A DNA stretch of 64,000 nucleotides from Prorocentrum cordatum (lineage: Eukaryota; Sar; Dinophyceae; Prorocentrales; Prorocentraceae), in the NCBI GenBank assembly GCA_963575745.1, contig CAUYUJ010022060.1:450696-514695 (forward strand), read 5' to 3'. Shown piece after piece: positions 32,041-41,700 of the stretch. Positions within the stretch are counted from its first letter, which is position 1; the number at the start of each line of letters is the position of its first letter. The notes under the pieces are model-generated. The model was not told the DNA's origin. It worked only from the letters and a program-made list of their open reading frames with translations, and did not search any database. The position numbers and the translations under genes were made by a program.

Positions 32041-32047
32041 GAAGGCA

Positions 32048-32205
32048 TCGGGCCGAGCGCGCGTCCTTCGACGAGGGGATGCCACTGGCGATGGCGGCCT
32101 GGACGAGCGAGTTGCTCTTCTGGGGGTCGTTGTCCCTCGCCCTCTTGACCCCCCCCCATGAGGCTCGCCCAGTGGGGGAAGTGCAGCGTATCCTGAGACG
32201 CGATG
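32048..32205 (-). CDS. Putative exon with apparent G9 frame break
   Basis: Upstream half reads IIASQDTLHFPHWASLMGG. The downstream half, in the next frame, reads VKRARDNDPQKSNSLVQAAI then ASGIPSSKDARSARC. The two join if the homopolymer at 32149-32157 (nine C on plus) is one base shorter. Either an assembly length error or a real frameshift. Belongs to the 32841-26219 chain. Confidence 0.55.
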
Positions 32206-32244
32206 ATACTATAAAAGGGGCAAGGGGATGGGAAGGGAGGTCGG

Positions 32245-32360
32245 GGCAAGTCCTTGTCCCCCTTCATCTTGCAGAACCAAGCGCCCGTGCGGAGCTCGTG
32301 GAGGGCGCCGATCGCCTCCGCGCTCTTCTGGCGCTCGAGCCCCGTCGACTCGCCGCCCCT
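32245..32360 (-). CDS. Putative exon, unknown protein
   Basis: After an acceptor-like GCCCCAG, the frame reads GGESTGLERQKSAEAIGALH then ELRTGAWFCKMKGDKDL. Flanked upstream by G and GGA runs (32375-32530). In the 32841-26219 chain. Confidence 0.55.
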
Positions 32361-32374
32361 GGGGCGGGGCGCGG

Positions 32375-32534
32375 GGAGGGGGGGGGGGGGGGGCGGGTGC
32401 GCGACCCAGGCCGAGAAGTTGCGATTGGCAAGGGTGGTGGGGGGGGGGGGGGGGGGGACGAGAGTGACAGCGCGGGAGCTGATGAGCGAGGAGGAGGAGG
32501 ATGACGAGGAGGAGGAGGAGGGAGGAGGAGAGCC
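32375..32534. repeat. G-run and (GGA)n intron segment
   Basis: G homopolymers at about 32378-32392 and 32439-32457 and GGA triplets at about 32485-32534. Confidence 0.85.
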
Positions 32535-32841
32535 TCTGGTTCAAGCGATGGCGAACGCACGTCCACTTGCCGTTCTTCAAGACGTTGACGTGCACGCTGC
32601 CGTCGTGCAAGAACACGTTGCCCACGGCCTGGCTGTGGTCCGTGCCCGAGACATCCTCCCATCCAGGCACCTCTCTCACGCGCTGGTTCTTATCAGACCA
32701 TAGACCGTGGATGCTGCACGGCGCCTCCAAGCTCGGGCCGTCACTCGGACCTGGCGGCGCCACCGCGACCATGTCCATGGCAGCGTCGTGCTGGTCGGTG
32801 GAAAGCAATGCGGCCTCGCGGGCGCCGCGGACAGAATGCAC
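32535..32841 (-). CDS. Putative first exon of the 32.8-26.2 kb gene
   Basis: The frame reads from MDMVAVAPPGPSDGPSLEAP (first good ATG near 32775) through CSIHGLWSDKNQRVREVPGW, EDVSGTDHSQAVGNVFLHDG and SVHVNVLKNGKWTCVRHRLN. The open frame extends upstream to 32841 and slightly beyond as HSVRGAREAALLSTDQHDAA. It lies immediately downstream of a spliced-leader-like sequence (32850-32872), so the upstream part may be 5' leader. No family recognised. Confidence 0.6.
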
Positions 32842-32849
32842 CTCAAGCT

Positions 32850-32872
32850 CTCGAAGCCAAAACGGCTACGGC
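32850..32872 (-). other. Degraded dinoflagellate spliced-leader relic
   Basis: On the minus strand, CCGTAGCCGTTTTGGCT matches the DinoSL at 16 of 17 positions (A to G). The 3' end is degraded: one inserted base and one substitution before the final AG. No GT donor follows, so it is not an SL RNA gene. It stands directly upstream of the exon at 32535-32841, where a retroposed trans-spliced mRNA would carry it. Confidence 0.6.
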
Positions 32873-33235
32873 ACAGCGTCGGCAACAACGTCGACAGCGC
32901 ACCAGAGAGGGCGGGGGTGCAACTTGCTGCAGATAGGACACCCGACCCGGCAATCACGCCCAAGCGGGCGCCAGTGCTCGCAGAGCTCGAAGCAGAAGCT
33001 GGGGCCCACCGCGCCCGCACAGTCACGCATGCTGGCCGCCCATTATGCAGGCGGGCCCGCTGCGCCGATCGCACGAGCGCAGCACGGTTGCCAAACGGAC
33101 CACGCCTCCGCATATAGAAATCGAACTCGGGCGGCGGCGGCGCGCGCGCGGTGCAACCCGCGCGGCGTGGCAGGCGCGGTTACACAGAGATGATCGACGG
33201 TGAAAACCCACTGCGCTTAGACACCATATGGCCAG
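32873..33235. other. Unassigned stretch between repeat array and SL relic
   Basis: GC-rich and open in several frames with no coherent product. May contain the promoter or intergenic part of the minus-strand unit, but no element can be named. Confidence 0.3.
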
Positions 33236-33610
33236 ATCCACGCGGGGCCTAACCGCCAGATGGCTAGCCCAGCGTGGGACCTAGCCATCATGTGGCTAGG
33301 CCCCCTGAGGGCTAGCCATGGGATGGCTAAGGCACAGCCATCATGTGGCTAGGCCCCCCTTGGGGGCTAGCCGCGGGATGGCTAAGACCTAGCCATCATG
33401 CGGCTAGGCCCCCCTTGGGGGTTAGCCACGGGATGGCTAAGACCTAGCCATCATGTGGCTAGGTCACACGTAGCATAGCCATGGGATGGTTAAGGGCATA
33501 GCCATCATGTGGCTAGGTCCAACGTAGCCTAGCCATGGGATGGCTAGGGGCTAGCCATCATGTGGCTAGGTCCCACGTAGCCTAGCCATCGGATGGCTAG
33601 GGCCAAGACG
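33236..33610. repeat. 54-55 bp tandem repeat with CTAGCCA/TGGCTAG palindromes
   Basis: About 6.5 units; AGCCATCATGTGGCTAGG recurs near 33283, 33336, 33391, 33446, 33500 and 33553. Each unit holds two inverted CTAGCCA...TGGCTAG pairs, so the array could form a row of small hairpins. Confidence 0.9.
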
Positions 33611-34626
33611 CAAGATGGCCAACATCCTGACACGCAACATCGCATGATGACAGCGACCGTCGTGCGCCATGCAACGAGGTCGGCATCGATCTCGTGATAT
33701 GTATGCAAGTGCGCATCGCGCGTGCTGTTTGCAGCGACTGCCCAAACGCACTGCGCAGCAATGAGCAATGCAATTGCGTTGAACTGCGCAACTGGAATAC
33801 CGCGCACAGTATGAGACACACTCGACATTCGCGCGCGCCACGGGAGGGCCGAGACCACTCGGACACTCGGACGCGCGCTATGCATGGGCTGGACGCGCGG
33901 CAGCAATAGATGCGAGGGAATGGCGAGGGCGCTCTCTCGCGCGCGCGGACGAGGAAACGCCGCCGTCACGGGGCGTCCGCCTCGCACGCTGCGCACGCGA
34001 AGTAAGCCGCGCCCGCGGGCGCCGCGGGCCCCTCAGCGATCTCAGCGATCAAGTTCTGACGAGCGAACTTGTTGCAGTGGCCGTTCCACTCGGCCAAGCA
34101 CTTGCAGCACGTTTAAACAGCACCAGCTCCATATATGGCGCCCATGCCTGCAGATGCGGATGCGGCCAGGGCGGGGGGATGCGATATCAGTCGCTAGCGA
34201 GCGAGTGGGGCAAAGAAGACAAGGCGCATGGGTCAGACATTCAACCTCCCCTCCCCGCGCCCGCCCCACCCCCCCCAACGCAATAATTTAATGTGTTGGG
34301 GTTCCGCGTCTGGGGCCCCGCCTGGGACCCCTCTGGGGCCTCTCTGAGCCTCGTGGGCCCTCTCGGGGGCCATGTTGGGGCCCTTTTGGGCCTGCGTTTT
34401 CCTCTCGGGCGCCGCGGGGGGGGGGGGGGCGCTGCCGGCGCCGGGGTGCGCGTCTGCATATGGAACTATCGAACGCCACCCACCGCTGGCAATGGCAATG
34501 GCCGCGCGACTGCGCGGAGAGGCGAGTGCGCCCTACGCCGCACAAAGGCTGAGGAGGGGGAGGCTCGTCCGTTTCAATCGAGGGGAGGGGGGGGGGGGTC
34601 ATCCTTCTCAGGCGAGCCGCGCGCGC
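33611..34626. other. Unassigned stretch with a short minisatellite copy
   Basis: 33611-34300 is GC-rich, with CGCG-rich parts and no supportable gene. 34300-34400 is another copy of the TTGGGGCC minisatellite seen at 770-2465. G runs lie at about 34415-34430 and 34583-34598. Confidence 0.4.
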
Positions 34627-34941
34627 TCAGTCCGATCCAAGCGAGCTGGAGGCGCCGCGAGGCAAAGCCTCGGCATCCCCAGGCATCTCCCCATCCTCGC
34701 CCATGACCCTCTCGACATAGGCCCTGAGTGCGAACAGCCCCCCGCGAAGCTTGAACACTTTACCCTCGGCCTTCACGATCCTCGTCTGGCACCAGTGGGC
34801 GCGGGAGATCACATCCGCTTTGGTGACGGGCCCGCGAGGCGGCGGCTCGGAGGGCTGAGGCGAGCGGCTGCGACCTGAGGTGCGATCGCTCTCGGCGACA
34901 GGCAAGTCGGGCATGTGGGCGGCAGTGAAATCCACTGCCAA
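34627..34941 (-). CDS. Putative exon downstream of relict spliced leader
   Basis: The frame reads VDFTAAHMPDLPVAESDRTS, GRSRSPQPSEPPPRGPVTKA, DVISRAHWCQTRIVKAEGKV, FKLRGGLFALRAYVERVMGE and DGEMPGDAEALPRGASSSLG. The stop is at 34627. It begins about 35 nt downstream of the relict SL at 34976-34997, as expected for the 5' end of a retroposed cDNA. An ATG occurs at AHMPDLP. No domain; a coiled or helical C-terminal half is likely. Confidence 0.6.
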   Translation of the reverse strand: MAVDFTAAHMPDLPVAESDRTSGRSRSPQPSEPPPRGPVTKADVISRAHWCQTRIVKAEGKVFKLRGGLFALRAYVERVMGEDGEMPGDAEALPRGASSSLGSD

Positions 34942-34975
34942 TGGACGCGAAGACGCGGAAATGGGACGGCTTGAA

Positions 34976-34997
34976 CTTGAACCAAAATTGCTACGGA
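34976..34997 (-). other. Relict dinoflagellate spliced leader, 20 of 22 identical
   Basis: Reads TCCGTAGCAATTTTGGTTCA and AG on the minus strand, differing from the canonical leader at two C positions (to A and T). The following six bases repeat TTCAAG, the leader's own 3' end in this copy. That could be the stub of a second, nested leader. No GT donor follows. Confidence 0.8.
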
Positions 34998-34999
34998 CG

Positions 35000-35340
35000 G
35001 CGGGGGGTGGGGGGCGTACGTGGCCTCATGCCCAAGCTGTCTGCGGACGCACCCCCATTGGGGGGCCCCCATGCAGCCTTCGCGCGACAGGCCGAAGACG
35101 CATGCAAGTTGCATGTAGGCCTGAGAACATTGCGTAGTGTTGGACAGCTTGCGTTGCATTGCGTTGTGGATGGTTCTGAGACACTGTTGGGCAAGTTGCA
35201 TTGCATTGCACTGTTTGACAACTTGAATTGCAGGCACGATTTACATGTTGCTCTGAGAACATTGTGTAGTACAGACAAGCCGACATTGCATAGCGACAGC
35301 GTTTGGACTGTCTCGTTGGATTTCTCCTGCATTGGGTTTT
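35000..35340. repeat. Degenerate TTGCATTGCG-type repeat
   Basis: Phrases such as CTGAGAACATTG.GTAGT and TTGCATTGCATTGCACTG recur with spacing of about 55-65 bp between about 35095 and 35290. Confidence 0.6.
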
Positions 35341-35625
35341 ATACCATCTGAAAACAAGACATAAATCACTAATCCGATTCCGTGCGACTGCTAGGTTGAA
35401 TCACGTGCATCGTGTTTTCTGTGTGTATCTGGCCAATCATTGCATGTGTAATGCGTGCGACCATTAGCTCTGCGAGCCCAACGCCGTCTTTACACCCGCT
35501 CCCCTCATCCAATCCTCTCCTCCCCCGTCTCCACCCACCCTCCTCACGCATAGTCAATCCCGCTTCTCTCGCCTTTCGCCCTTGCCCCTCCCCGATGGCA
35601 CCCGGCCCAATCTCACCGCCCCCTC
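35341..35625. other. Unassigned intergenic or intronic stretch
   Basis: Less GC-rich at first, then C-rich. No gene recognised; would be downstream of the minus-strand exons at 35630-36150. Confidence 0.35.
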
Positions 35626-35629
35626 CCCC

Positions 35630-36150
35630 CCGCCCACGAAGCGGGGCAACGCTGCGGCTCCTTGCGCCGAGACTGCTGCGCATAATGAGCACGTGGCAGA
35701 TGAGGTTAGTGATGGCCCGCAATACGTCAGAGCATTCTGTTCCCTCTGCAGAGCGGGGGCCCATGATGGCATCGCGCCCCGACCAGCCCCTGCAGCTTTG
35801 AGCGTGAGCACGGGGACGTCGCGCACAACGATGCGGGCGCCTTCGAACGACTCTGTCGGCACTTGCACTGCCGATCGTCTGTCGCGTCACACTTTGCCAA
35901 AGAAATCGTGCCCTTTGCGAGATCGGGGGTCACGCGGCCAGCCGCAACGCCCCTCGCATCCCGCAGCTCGCGCCCCCCGCCCTCGCATGTTGACCTCGCC
36001 TGCCGCAGGACAGCGTCGAGGGCGCCAGGGTCCACTCCGGCGAGCAGATGGGCGATGGCTGGCCCAGCAAGCTCGGGGTGGGCACCTGACTTGCTCTCCT
36101 CAACGTCGCCCTCCTCGTCCTCAACCTCTTCGCCCGCCCCTGCCCCCTCG
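35630..36150 (-). CDS. Putative exons, unknown protein, frame change near 35880
   Basis: One frame reads EEVEDEEGDVEESKSGAHPE, LAGPAIAHLLAGVDPGALDA, VLRQARSTCEGGGRELRDAR and RVTPDLAKGTISLAK (36140-35900). The next frame continues VQVPTESFEGARIVVRDVPV, LTLKAAGAGRGAMPSWAPAL and QREQNALTYCGPSLTSSATC (35868-35690). Acidic start then mixed helical text. A small intron or indel near 35880 separates them. No family recognised; last recognised part of the 40.4-35.6 kb unit. Confidence 0.5.
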
Positions 36151-36344
36151 CCCGGCCCGCTGACGCCCTGGCGGGGAGGGCCGCGGGGGGCGGCAAATGC
36201 AGGCGCGGTCTCCGCACAGGGTGCCCCCGATGGGGGGGGGGTCAATCGGGGGAATTGTCCGGGGGAGTGGGTAAGGCATTTGGTTAAAGAGCGCGGGTGG
36301 GGGTGGCCACCCCTGGCGACCATTGGCGCATTTGCTGCCCCACT

Positions 36345-36592
36345 CATCGGCCCTCCTCTGGGCCGACCCAGTCTGTTGGTTCATCCGCTGGCGGTTCGGC
36401 TGCTTCCAAGAACTCCTCTAACATTTGCTCGAGTGACGGCGGCGCGTTACCCTTCGCCGCTGTGAAAGTCTTATCTGGCTTAGCTTTCATGTTAATGGTC
36501 TCTCTCCTGTCGAGCCTGATGGCCCCCGCGTACGTCGAGCACCAACCCACTGGAAAGGAAGACACGCACATGCGCTCCAGAAGCTGCCCCCC
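36345..36592 (-). CDS. Putative exon, unknown protein
   Basis: After a CAG acceptor (GTCGGGGGGCAG) the frame reads LLERMCVSSFPVGWCSTYAG, AIRLDRRETINMKAKPDKTF, TAAKGNAPPSLEQMLEEFLE then AAEPPADEPTDWVGPEEG. Acidic C-terminal part. Member of the 40.4-35.6 kb minus-strand chain. Confidence 0.6.
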
Positions 36593-36699
36593 GACACATC
36601 AACCAGAAAATCAATCGACGGCTTGATGGCAAGGGGGAACTTGATCTTAAGCAGGGGGGTTCGGCGTCGCCGCCTTTGAACGCGTCAACGGCCGCGGTG

Positions 36700-37100
36700 C
36701 ATCACATGGATCTGTAGCTCCAAGGAAACAGACAGCAATGATTGAACGCAGAGTGCCCGTCCCTAGACGAATGAAATACATGCACATACTCTGCGCCAAG
36801 ATCGGCCCACCAATGCAGTTGAGACGAATAAGATGCAGCGAACCGCCTGGGCGGAATGACCATGAGCTCACCGCAAAACTTAAAGTGAGCAGGCGCGGGT
36901 GGTGCACCATCAATCTCTGCATCGCTGATCGGCGCAAACCTGCACGCGTGCTCTGCGCAATCCACGTGCTCGATCACTTGTTTGTGGTAGGCCACGCACT
37001 GCGTGGGTGACACAACGGCACAACGGGGCCTTTCTTGATGTGGAAGCGAGTGTTTACCAACGCATGCCCAGCGGACGGGGGCAGCTGGGAGATTTTTGAA
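36700..37100 (-). CDS. Putative exon, C-terminal to 37060-38090
   Basis: The frame reads CVAYHKQVIEHVDCAEHACR, FAPISDAEIDGAPPAPAHFK, FCGELMVIPPRRFAASYSSQ, LHWWADLGAEYVHVFHSSRD before a stop at 36702. A separate frame nearby reads ALVNTRFHIKKGPVV, so the junction with the exon upstream is not settled. The WADLGAEYVHVF segment superficially recalls glycosyltransferase folds, but no DxD motif supports that. Left unassigned. Confidence 0.45.
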
Positions 37101-38090
37101 GGATTGAATTGCACCCTTCACTTTCCTGCGCGCCCCCCCGTGCCCGTGCCCGAAACATTGCCATAAACGCGAAGAAGGATAGAGGGCATCTGCCCTCGTT
37201 TGCCGCCATGCACCCCCACTGGCGCAAGAGCGCGGCCCCAACTTTGACCGCAAAGTCACCGCTGTTCTGGGCAAGCAAGCACGTGCTACAAGAGCCCAAC
37301 AATCGCCTCGCCACCTCTACCCGCGCAGGGCACGCGAAATGAGGCGGGGCAGATGGCGCGACGAGCAGCGCGCAGGGCAAGCTCTTCACTACGTCCACGA
37401 ACCGATGTTTAAAGCTGCACGCTTCAACCAACACGAGATGCACAATTAAGCGAGGCACAATGGGTTTCCTGCTGCCTACCAAGTCAAAGACGCCGTCCCA
37501 TTTAGAGCGACCGTGCATGAGGAGCCCCTGGATATCGCTCGCTACTTCGTCTACCTCCCCATCCACCAGGAGGCTCAATAACGCCGGAGTTGTGGACTCC
37601 ACCCCAGCCTGCTCGGACGCTCTACGAGAACTTATATCCTCCCCGGTCCTCTTCAACATCCAGTGGAACAGAATTGCCAGAGGCTGTTTCGCAGTGCGCG
37701 ATGCCTTTATCAGGGCCCTGAACAAGCTAGACGACATGAGCGTTGCAGTGGTAGCCCTGTATTTCTCATTGGCTTCCCTGGCTTCCTCTGCTTTCTCCTC
37801 GCCCAGGCCCTTCGTCGAAATAGGCGTCGCAGCTTGGGCGTCGCTGCTGAATGCGTTTGGAAACACCTCGCCCAGTAGCGGGCCAGCCCTATCTAGAATA
37901 GCCTCCACTGCTGAGTCGCAACTCGCCCACCGACCCCTCAGGCACCTCCCAGGGACTCTCGATGCTAGGCTCAAGCTCGAAATGGGATCCAGCCCACTGG
38001 CCGCGCCCCTCACTTTCTTGGGCGCCCCTGGGCTCCGCCACGCGTTTGCCGCAGTGGCGATCCCAATGAAATATTTACTTGCGCGCCCGC
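37060..38090 (-). CDS. Large exon of unknown protein, about 340 residues
   Basis: The frame reads ASKYFIGIATAANAWRSPGA at its start, then SAVEAILDRAGPLLGEVFPN, KAEEAREANEKYRATTATLM, FRALIKASRTAKQPLAILFH, WMLKRTGEDISSRRASEQAG, LSLLVDGEVDEVASDIQGLL, MHGRSKWDGVFDLVGSRKPI and VHLVLVEACSFKHRFVDVVK. The end FRARARGGAQESEGCNSILQ resembles, from memory, an E-x-x-G-x-NS-I segment of repeated dinoflagellate proteins that may be transposon-related. A G7 run sits at about 37133. No catalytic residues identified. Confidence 0.65.
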
Positions 38091-38199
38091 GCCCCCCCCC
38101 CCCCAGGCGAAATCGTCGAGGACTTGAAGCGCAGCCTTCGCGATGACATGGCACTGGCGTAGGAAACAATAGATAAACAAACGTAGAATCCCAGGACAG

Positions 38200-38480
38200 C
38201 CTGCGGCGCATCACTGCCCACGCGACGACGAGGGCGACGACGGAGACGACGAGGGCGGCGAGCGAGGGGCCGACGAGGGCAGAAGGGGGAAGGCAGAAGG
38301 AGGTTTTGAGGGGAGGAGGAAGACGCAACTGCGCGCTCAGAGGAAGGGAGAAGGAGGACGAGGGGAGGAGGAGGAAGAGGGGAGGAAGAGGGGATGGGGG
38401 AGGAAGAAGGCGAAGAGGGCAAAAGAGGAAGGGGGGAGGAGGAGGCCCCCCCCGCCTCCTCCGCTGGCCCCATCAACGCT
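38200..38480. repeat. GAC/GGA-rich intron segment
   Basis: Triplet-rich purine tract between two exon calls. Confidence 0.7.
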
Positions 38481-38499
38481 GAAAAGCACCGCCGCCCCC

Positions 38500-38745
38500 G
38501 CCCCCATCCCCTTTCGGCACCGCAACTGCGGCGGCGGGCTGCGGGGCGGCCTCGATGTCGGCTGGTCACCAGCTTGCACAGGCCCTGGTTGTCTGGGCCT
38601 GTCCAACGTGAAAACAAATGCACTGATCCCGTCTGCTGCCACCTCTCCCGACCCATCGACGCCTCTGTATAGCGGAAGCCTATCTTCCCATGACCTACGA
38701 CCTGCACTGCCGAACTCTTTCAAGGCGGTCTGGTGCGTCGGCGGG
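38500..38745 (-). CDS. Putative exon, unknown protein
   Basis: The frame reads RSWEDRLPLYRGVDGSGEVA, ADGISAFVFTLDRPRQPGPV then QAGDQPTSRPPR. A competing frame (GKIGFRYTEASMGRERWQQT) is also open, so strand is better supported than frame. In the 40.4-35.6 kb chain. Confidence 0.4.
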
Positions 38746-39059
38746 CTTGCCCCGACCCCCGATTGCCTCGTCGGATGCATGCGCGAGCGCATAACTATGC
38801 GCAATAGTAGCATGCTTACTTACAAGCGCTGGCTGGGATATATGGGGTTCGGGGAGGAGGAGCGGCGACCGTGGGCGGCGCTGGGCGGCAGGGGCCCGCA
38901 TCCCAACATTCTACTGCAGCTGAGCACGCATGTATGTACACTCGTAGTAGGCAACGCAATCCATGACTTAAGATCTAACCTACACGGGGCGAGGGCGGGG
39001 GATTGTTCGGGGCGGGGCAGGGGCGCGCCAGCGGAAGTCGGGGCAAGCCCGCCGAAAAT

Positions 39060-39695
39060 AATTCGGCACCTGTCCCAGCGAGAACCTCCTTGACATCGCA
39101 GAGGCCACGAACGAAGGGCAACGCGATATTTTCGACGCTAACAGTGTCTCTGGAATCTGACGACGAAGCATCTACTGCAGCTGACATCACAGAGGGCGAA
39201 CACGTCGTGCAACACACTTGGCCTGTATGGACCTTGCCCTTATCAACCACATCATCATTCGTCGCGTCGCCACGGTATGAAATAACCTCCATGAACTTCG
39301 CGCAAAAGGGAGCCCCTGGTTCACACAAAAGAGCCGCGTCGTCTTCGATGGATCTCTGCAGCTCATGCATAACCTCCCGAGCAATTAACTTCCCAACCAC
39401 GTAGGCCCGATGTTCCCATTCAACAATTAGTCGTCCAGACTCGTAAGAGAAGCCACCTTGAACATCACTGCCAGCCTTCATTACGAGAGCCGAGCCCACT
39501 GACGCATTGCCCAGGCCCCTGGAAAGCGCAACCGAATAACCACCAAACACAAACATATTGCGCTTCCCAGGGCGGAAATGGAGCTGCTCCACAAGTGACT
39601 CCTCGCGCTTCTCGGATTCCTCCAGCGCTGACCGTAGTTCAACGCACTTGGATTTGAAGTGCGTCGCGGATTGTCTGTGCTTTTTCAACTCCGAC
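39060..39695 (-). CDS. Exon of unknown protein with N-terminal coiled coil
   Basis: Opens near CTCAAG at about 39695 and reads SELKKHRQSATHFKSKCVEL, RSALEESEKREESLVEQLHF (heptad-like, probable coiled coil). Then come RNMFVFGGYSVALSRGLGNA, EWEHRAYVVGKLIAREVMHE, LQRSIEDDAALLCEPGAPFC, AKFMEVISYRGDATNDDVVD and VENIALPFVRGLCDVKEVLA. A donor-like GACAG/GTGCCG lies at about 39062. Preceded by exon 39927-40375. The coiled coil suggests a structural or scaffold role; nothing more can be said. Confidence 0.7.
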
Positions 39696-39929
39696 TTGAG
39701 TCACGGTATGTCCTGGCGGGGCACGCCCCCCATCTCCCCTCCCCCTATAACAGTGCGAACAACCGGGGGCGCGCGCGCGCTAATCCAATCGAGAGGAAAT
39801 GGGAAGGACGAAGGGAGGGACGGCGGGGGGAGGGAGGGGGTGGGGGGAGGGGGGAGGGGGGAGGACAGGACAAGTCAGCCCCCCATCCCCCCCCTGCATT
39901 CTACCCTCATCCTTATCCCCCCACCGTTA

Positions 39930-40375
39930 GCCCTCATCCCTCTGCAGCACAGGGAGGTCGCCGTAGGGCACCGCCTCGGGGCCTGATGAGCTGCAGCCTG
40001 AGGCTGAGACAAGGCCCTGGGACGGAGGGGCGACGAACTGCATCACTTTAAGTCGCTTGGCGGCGGGGGCCGAAAACTCGCCCCACAATCGATGGGCGTC
40101 GCTCTCTTTGAGGCTGCAACTACAGAAATGATTCAATGCATCATGCAAGGAACTGAGCGGCACAACATTAGAGCCATCAACAAGCGACCTGACCTGATAT
40201 CGAAGCCGACTTGAAGCAACCTCATCGCGATCGTCTCCTCCCAAATATAATAAAAGCATGGCCACAATAAAAGGGCTCAAGGTATCGCTTCGGACCTTAT
40301 CGCCGAATTTAAAAAGGTGGCAGCACTCGATCACCATACTGGCGATAGCTGAAGGGGTCTGCATGGCCTCGAGGA
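39930..40375 (-). CDS. Exon of unknown protein, upstream-most recognised in this unit
   Basis: The frame reads MQTPSAIASMVIECCHLFKF, GDKVRSDTLSPFIVAMLLLY, LGGDDRDEVASSRLRYQVRS, LVDGSNVVPLSSLHDALNHF, CSCSLKESDAHRLWGEFSAP and AAKRLKVMQFVAPPSQGLV, ending near GDLPVLQRDE. It begins right after a G/C-run tract (40388-40490) that is probably intronic. Helical and varied. Its 5' partner exons were not found. Confidence 0.65.
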
Positions 40376-40384
40376 GGAAGTGGA

Positions 40385-40458
40385 TATGGTGGGGGGGGGG
40401 GGGGGGGGGGGGGCGGGGGGCGGGGGCGGATGAGGGGGAGGGGGTGGTGGTGGGGTGT

Positions 40459-40489
<31 letters not shown>

Positions 40490-40985
40490 TGAGCGGGAGG
40501 ATGGGAAGGAGGAGGGGAGAAAGATGAAGAGAATGCGGTGCCCCCGCCGCGCCCACCGCTGACGCGGCAGCCGCGTCGCGGCATGGCCCGCCCGCGCGCG
40601 GGCGGAGATAGCGAAGGGTGGGTGGGTGGAATTGGATGGAAGGGGGATGGGGGAGGATGGAGGGCATGAGAAGGATAGGGATGGGGGAGGGGGGGAGGGG
40701 GGGGAGTAGGGGAGAGGGCGGGGGCAGGGGGGATGGGGGAGGAAGCGCGAGGAGGGAAGTAGGAGGGCGATGGGGAATTGGAAGGGGGTCGGAGAAAGGG
40801 GTAGGAGGGGCGGGGGGGAGGGGGGAGGGGGGGGGGGGGGATAGGGCGGGGGAGGGGGGCGGGATGAAGGCCACGCGGCGCGGCCCTGAGCAAGGGCGGC
40901 GCGCGCGAGGAGAAAGGGCGGCGCGCGCGAGGAAAAGGGGGGCGGGAAGGAGAGGGGGGCGGGGAGAGGAAGGGGAAAGGATGAT
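40385..40985. repeat. G-run and G-rich low-complexity tract
   Basis: Long G homopolymers (about 40389-40410 and 40459-40488) and GGGGGA-type phrases to about 40980. Minus-strand frames read poly-Pro and are compositional. Confidence 0.85.
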
Positions 40986-41440
40986 TCTGTTTTGTTAAAC
41001 GTGCCGATGGGCCATCGGACCGGTGGCCATATCCACACCTGCCCCCCTTTATGTTCCGTTCCTTTTCGAGAGAACGCAGAAAACAAAGCAAACTGAAGCG
41101 GGCCCCCAAACGAACCGCAAAACGAAGAGCTCAAGAAGACGAGGGGAGACCCCAAGAAAACACAATGCGACGACCTCGCAATGTGCGCGAGGGGTGTAGA
41201 CAGAGCCCCCGCGAGAATCTGTCTACACCTGGTTTGGAAGAGGCGATGCGAGGCCGCGGCGCCTAGAGGACATCAGCGACGCCCACTCGGGCACCTGGCA
41301 TTACGACGCACGCGACGCCGTGACGCCGTGACACCCGCGAAACTATTGTTGATTTGGTTGGTTACGCACGTCGCAAGAAACGCAACATGCAAAACATGGT
41401 TTCCGCATTTCGCCAGTGTAGAGATTAGTATAATCAGAGA
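40986..41440. other. Unassigned stretch before dispersed repeat
   Basis: A plus-strand frame is rich in Arg/Lys and Pro (RRKQSKLKRAPKRTAKRRAQ) but the minus strand is equally open. No support for a gene. Confidence 0.3.
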
Positions 41441-41700
41441 AGGAGGAGCAAGACAAAAGCTATGCTTTCTGCAGATGCAACATCGATCGATGAGCACTAC
41501 TCAATCATCTCCCAAGGAGCGGGGTCGAGTGACGCAAGTAAAAACTCCCTCAAGGAATGCAAACGAGTCGCACAATTCATGCTCTCCCAAGGAGCAGGGG
41601 CGAGCGACGCGACTCCAAATCTCTCATGGGGCGGGGCGATTGACGCGCATAATCACCCATGGATCAGGCGCGAATGACACGAATTATGATCTCCCCAGAG
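41440..41700 (+). repeat. Dispersed repeat copy 2 and attached ~60-bp tandem
   Basis: AGACAAAAGCTATGC, TTCTGCAGA, CAACATC and GATGAGC match the minus strand of 24800-24870. The segment then runs into about three degenerate units containing CTCCCAAGGAGCGGGGTCGA and GTGACGCGA. The plus-strand frame gives RQKLCFLQMQHRSMS. Confidence 0.6.

Noticed and set aside
36702-37000. Glycosyltransferase call for WADLGAEYVHVF segment
   Set aside because: No DxD or other catalytic motif nearby; resemblance too slight.
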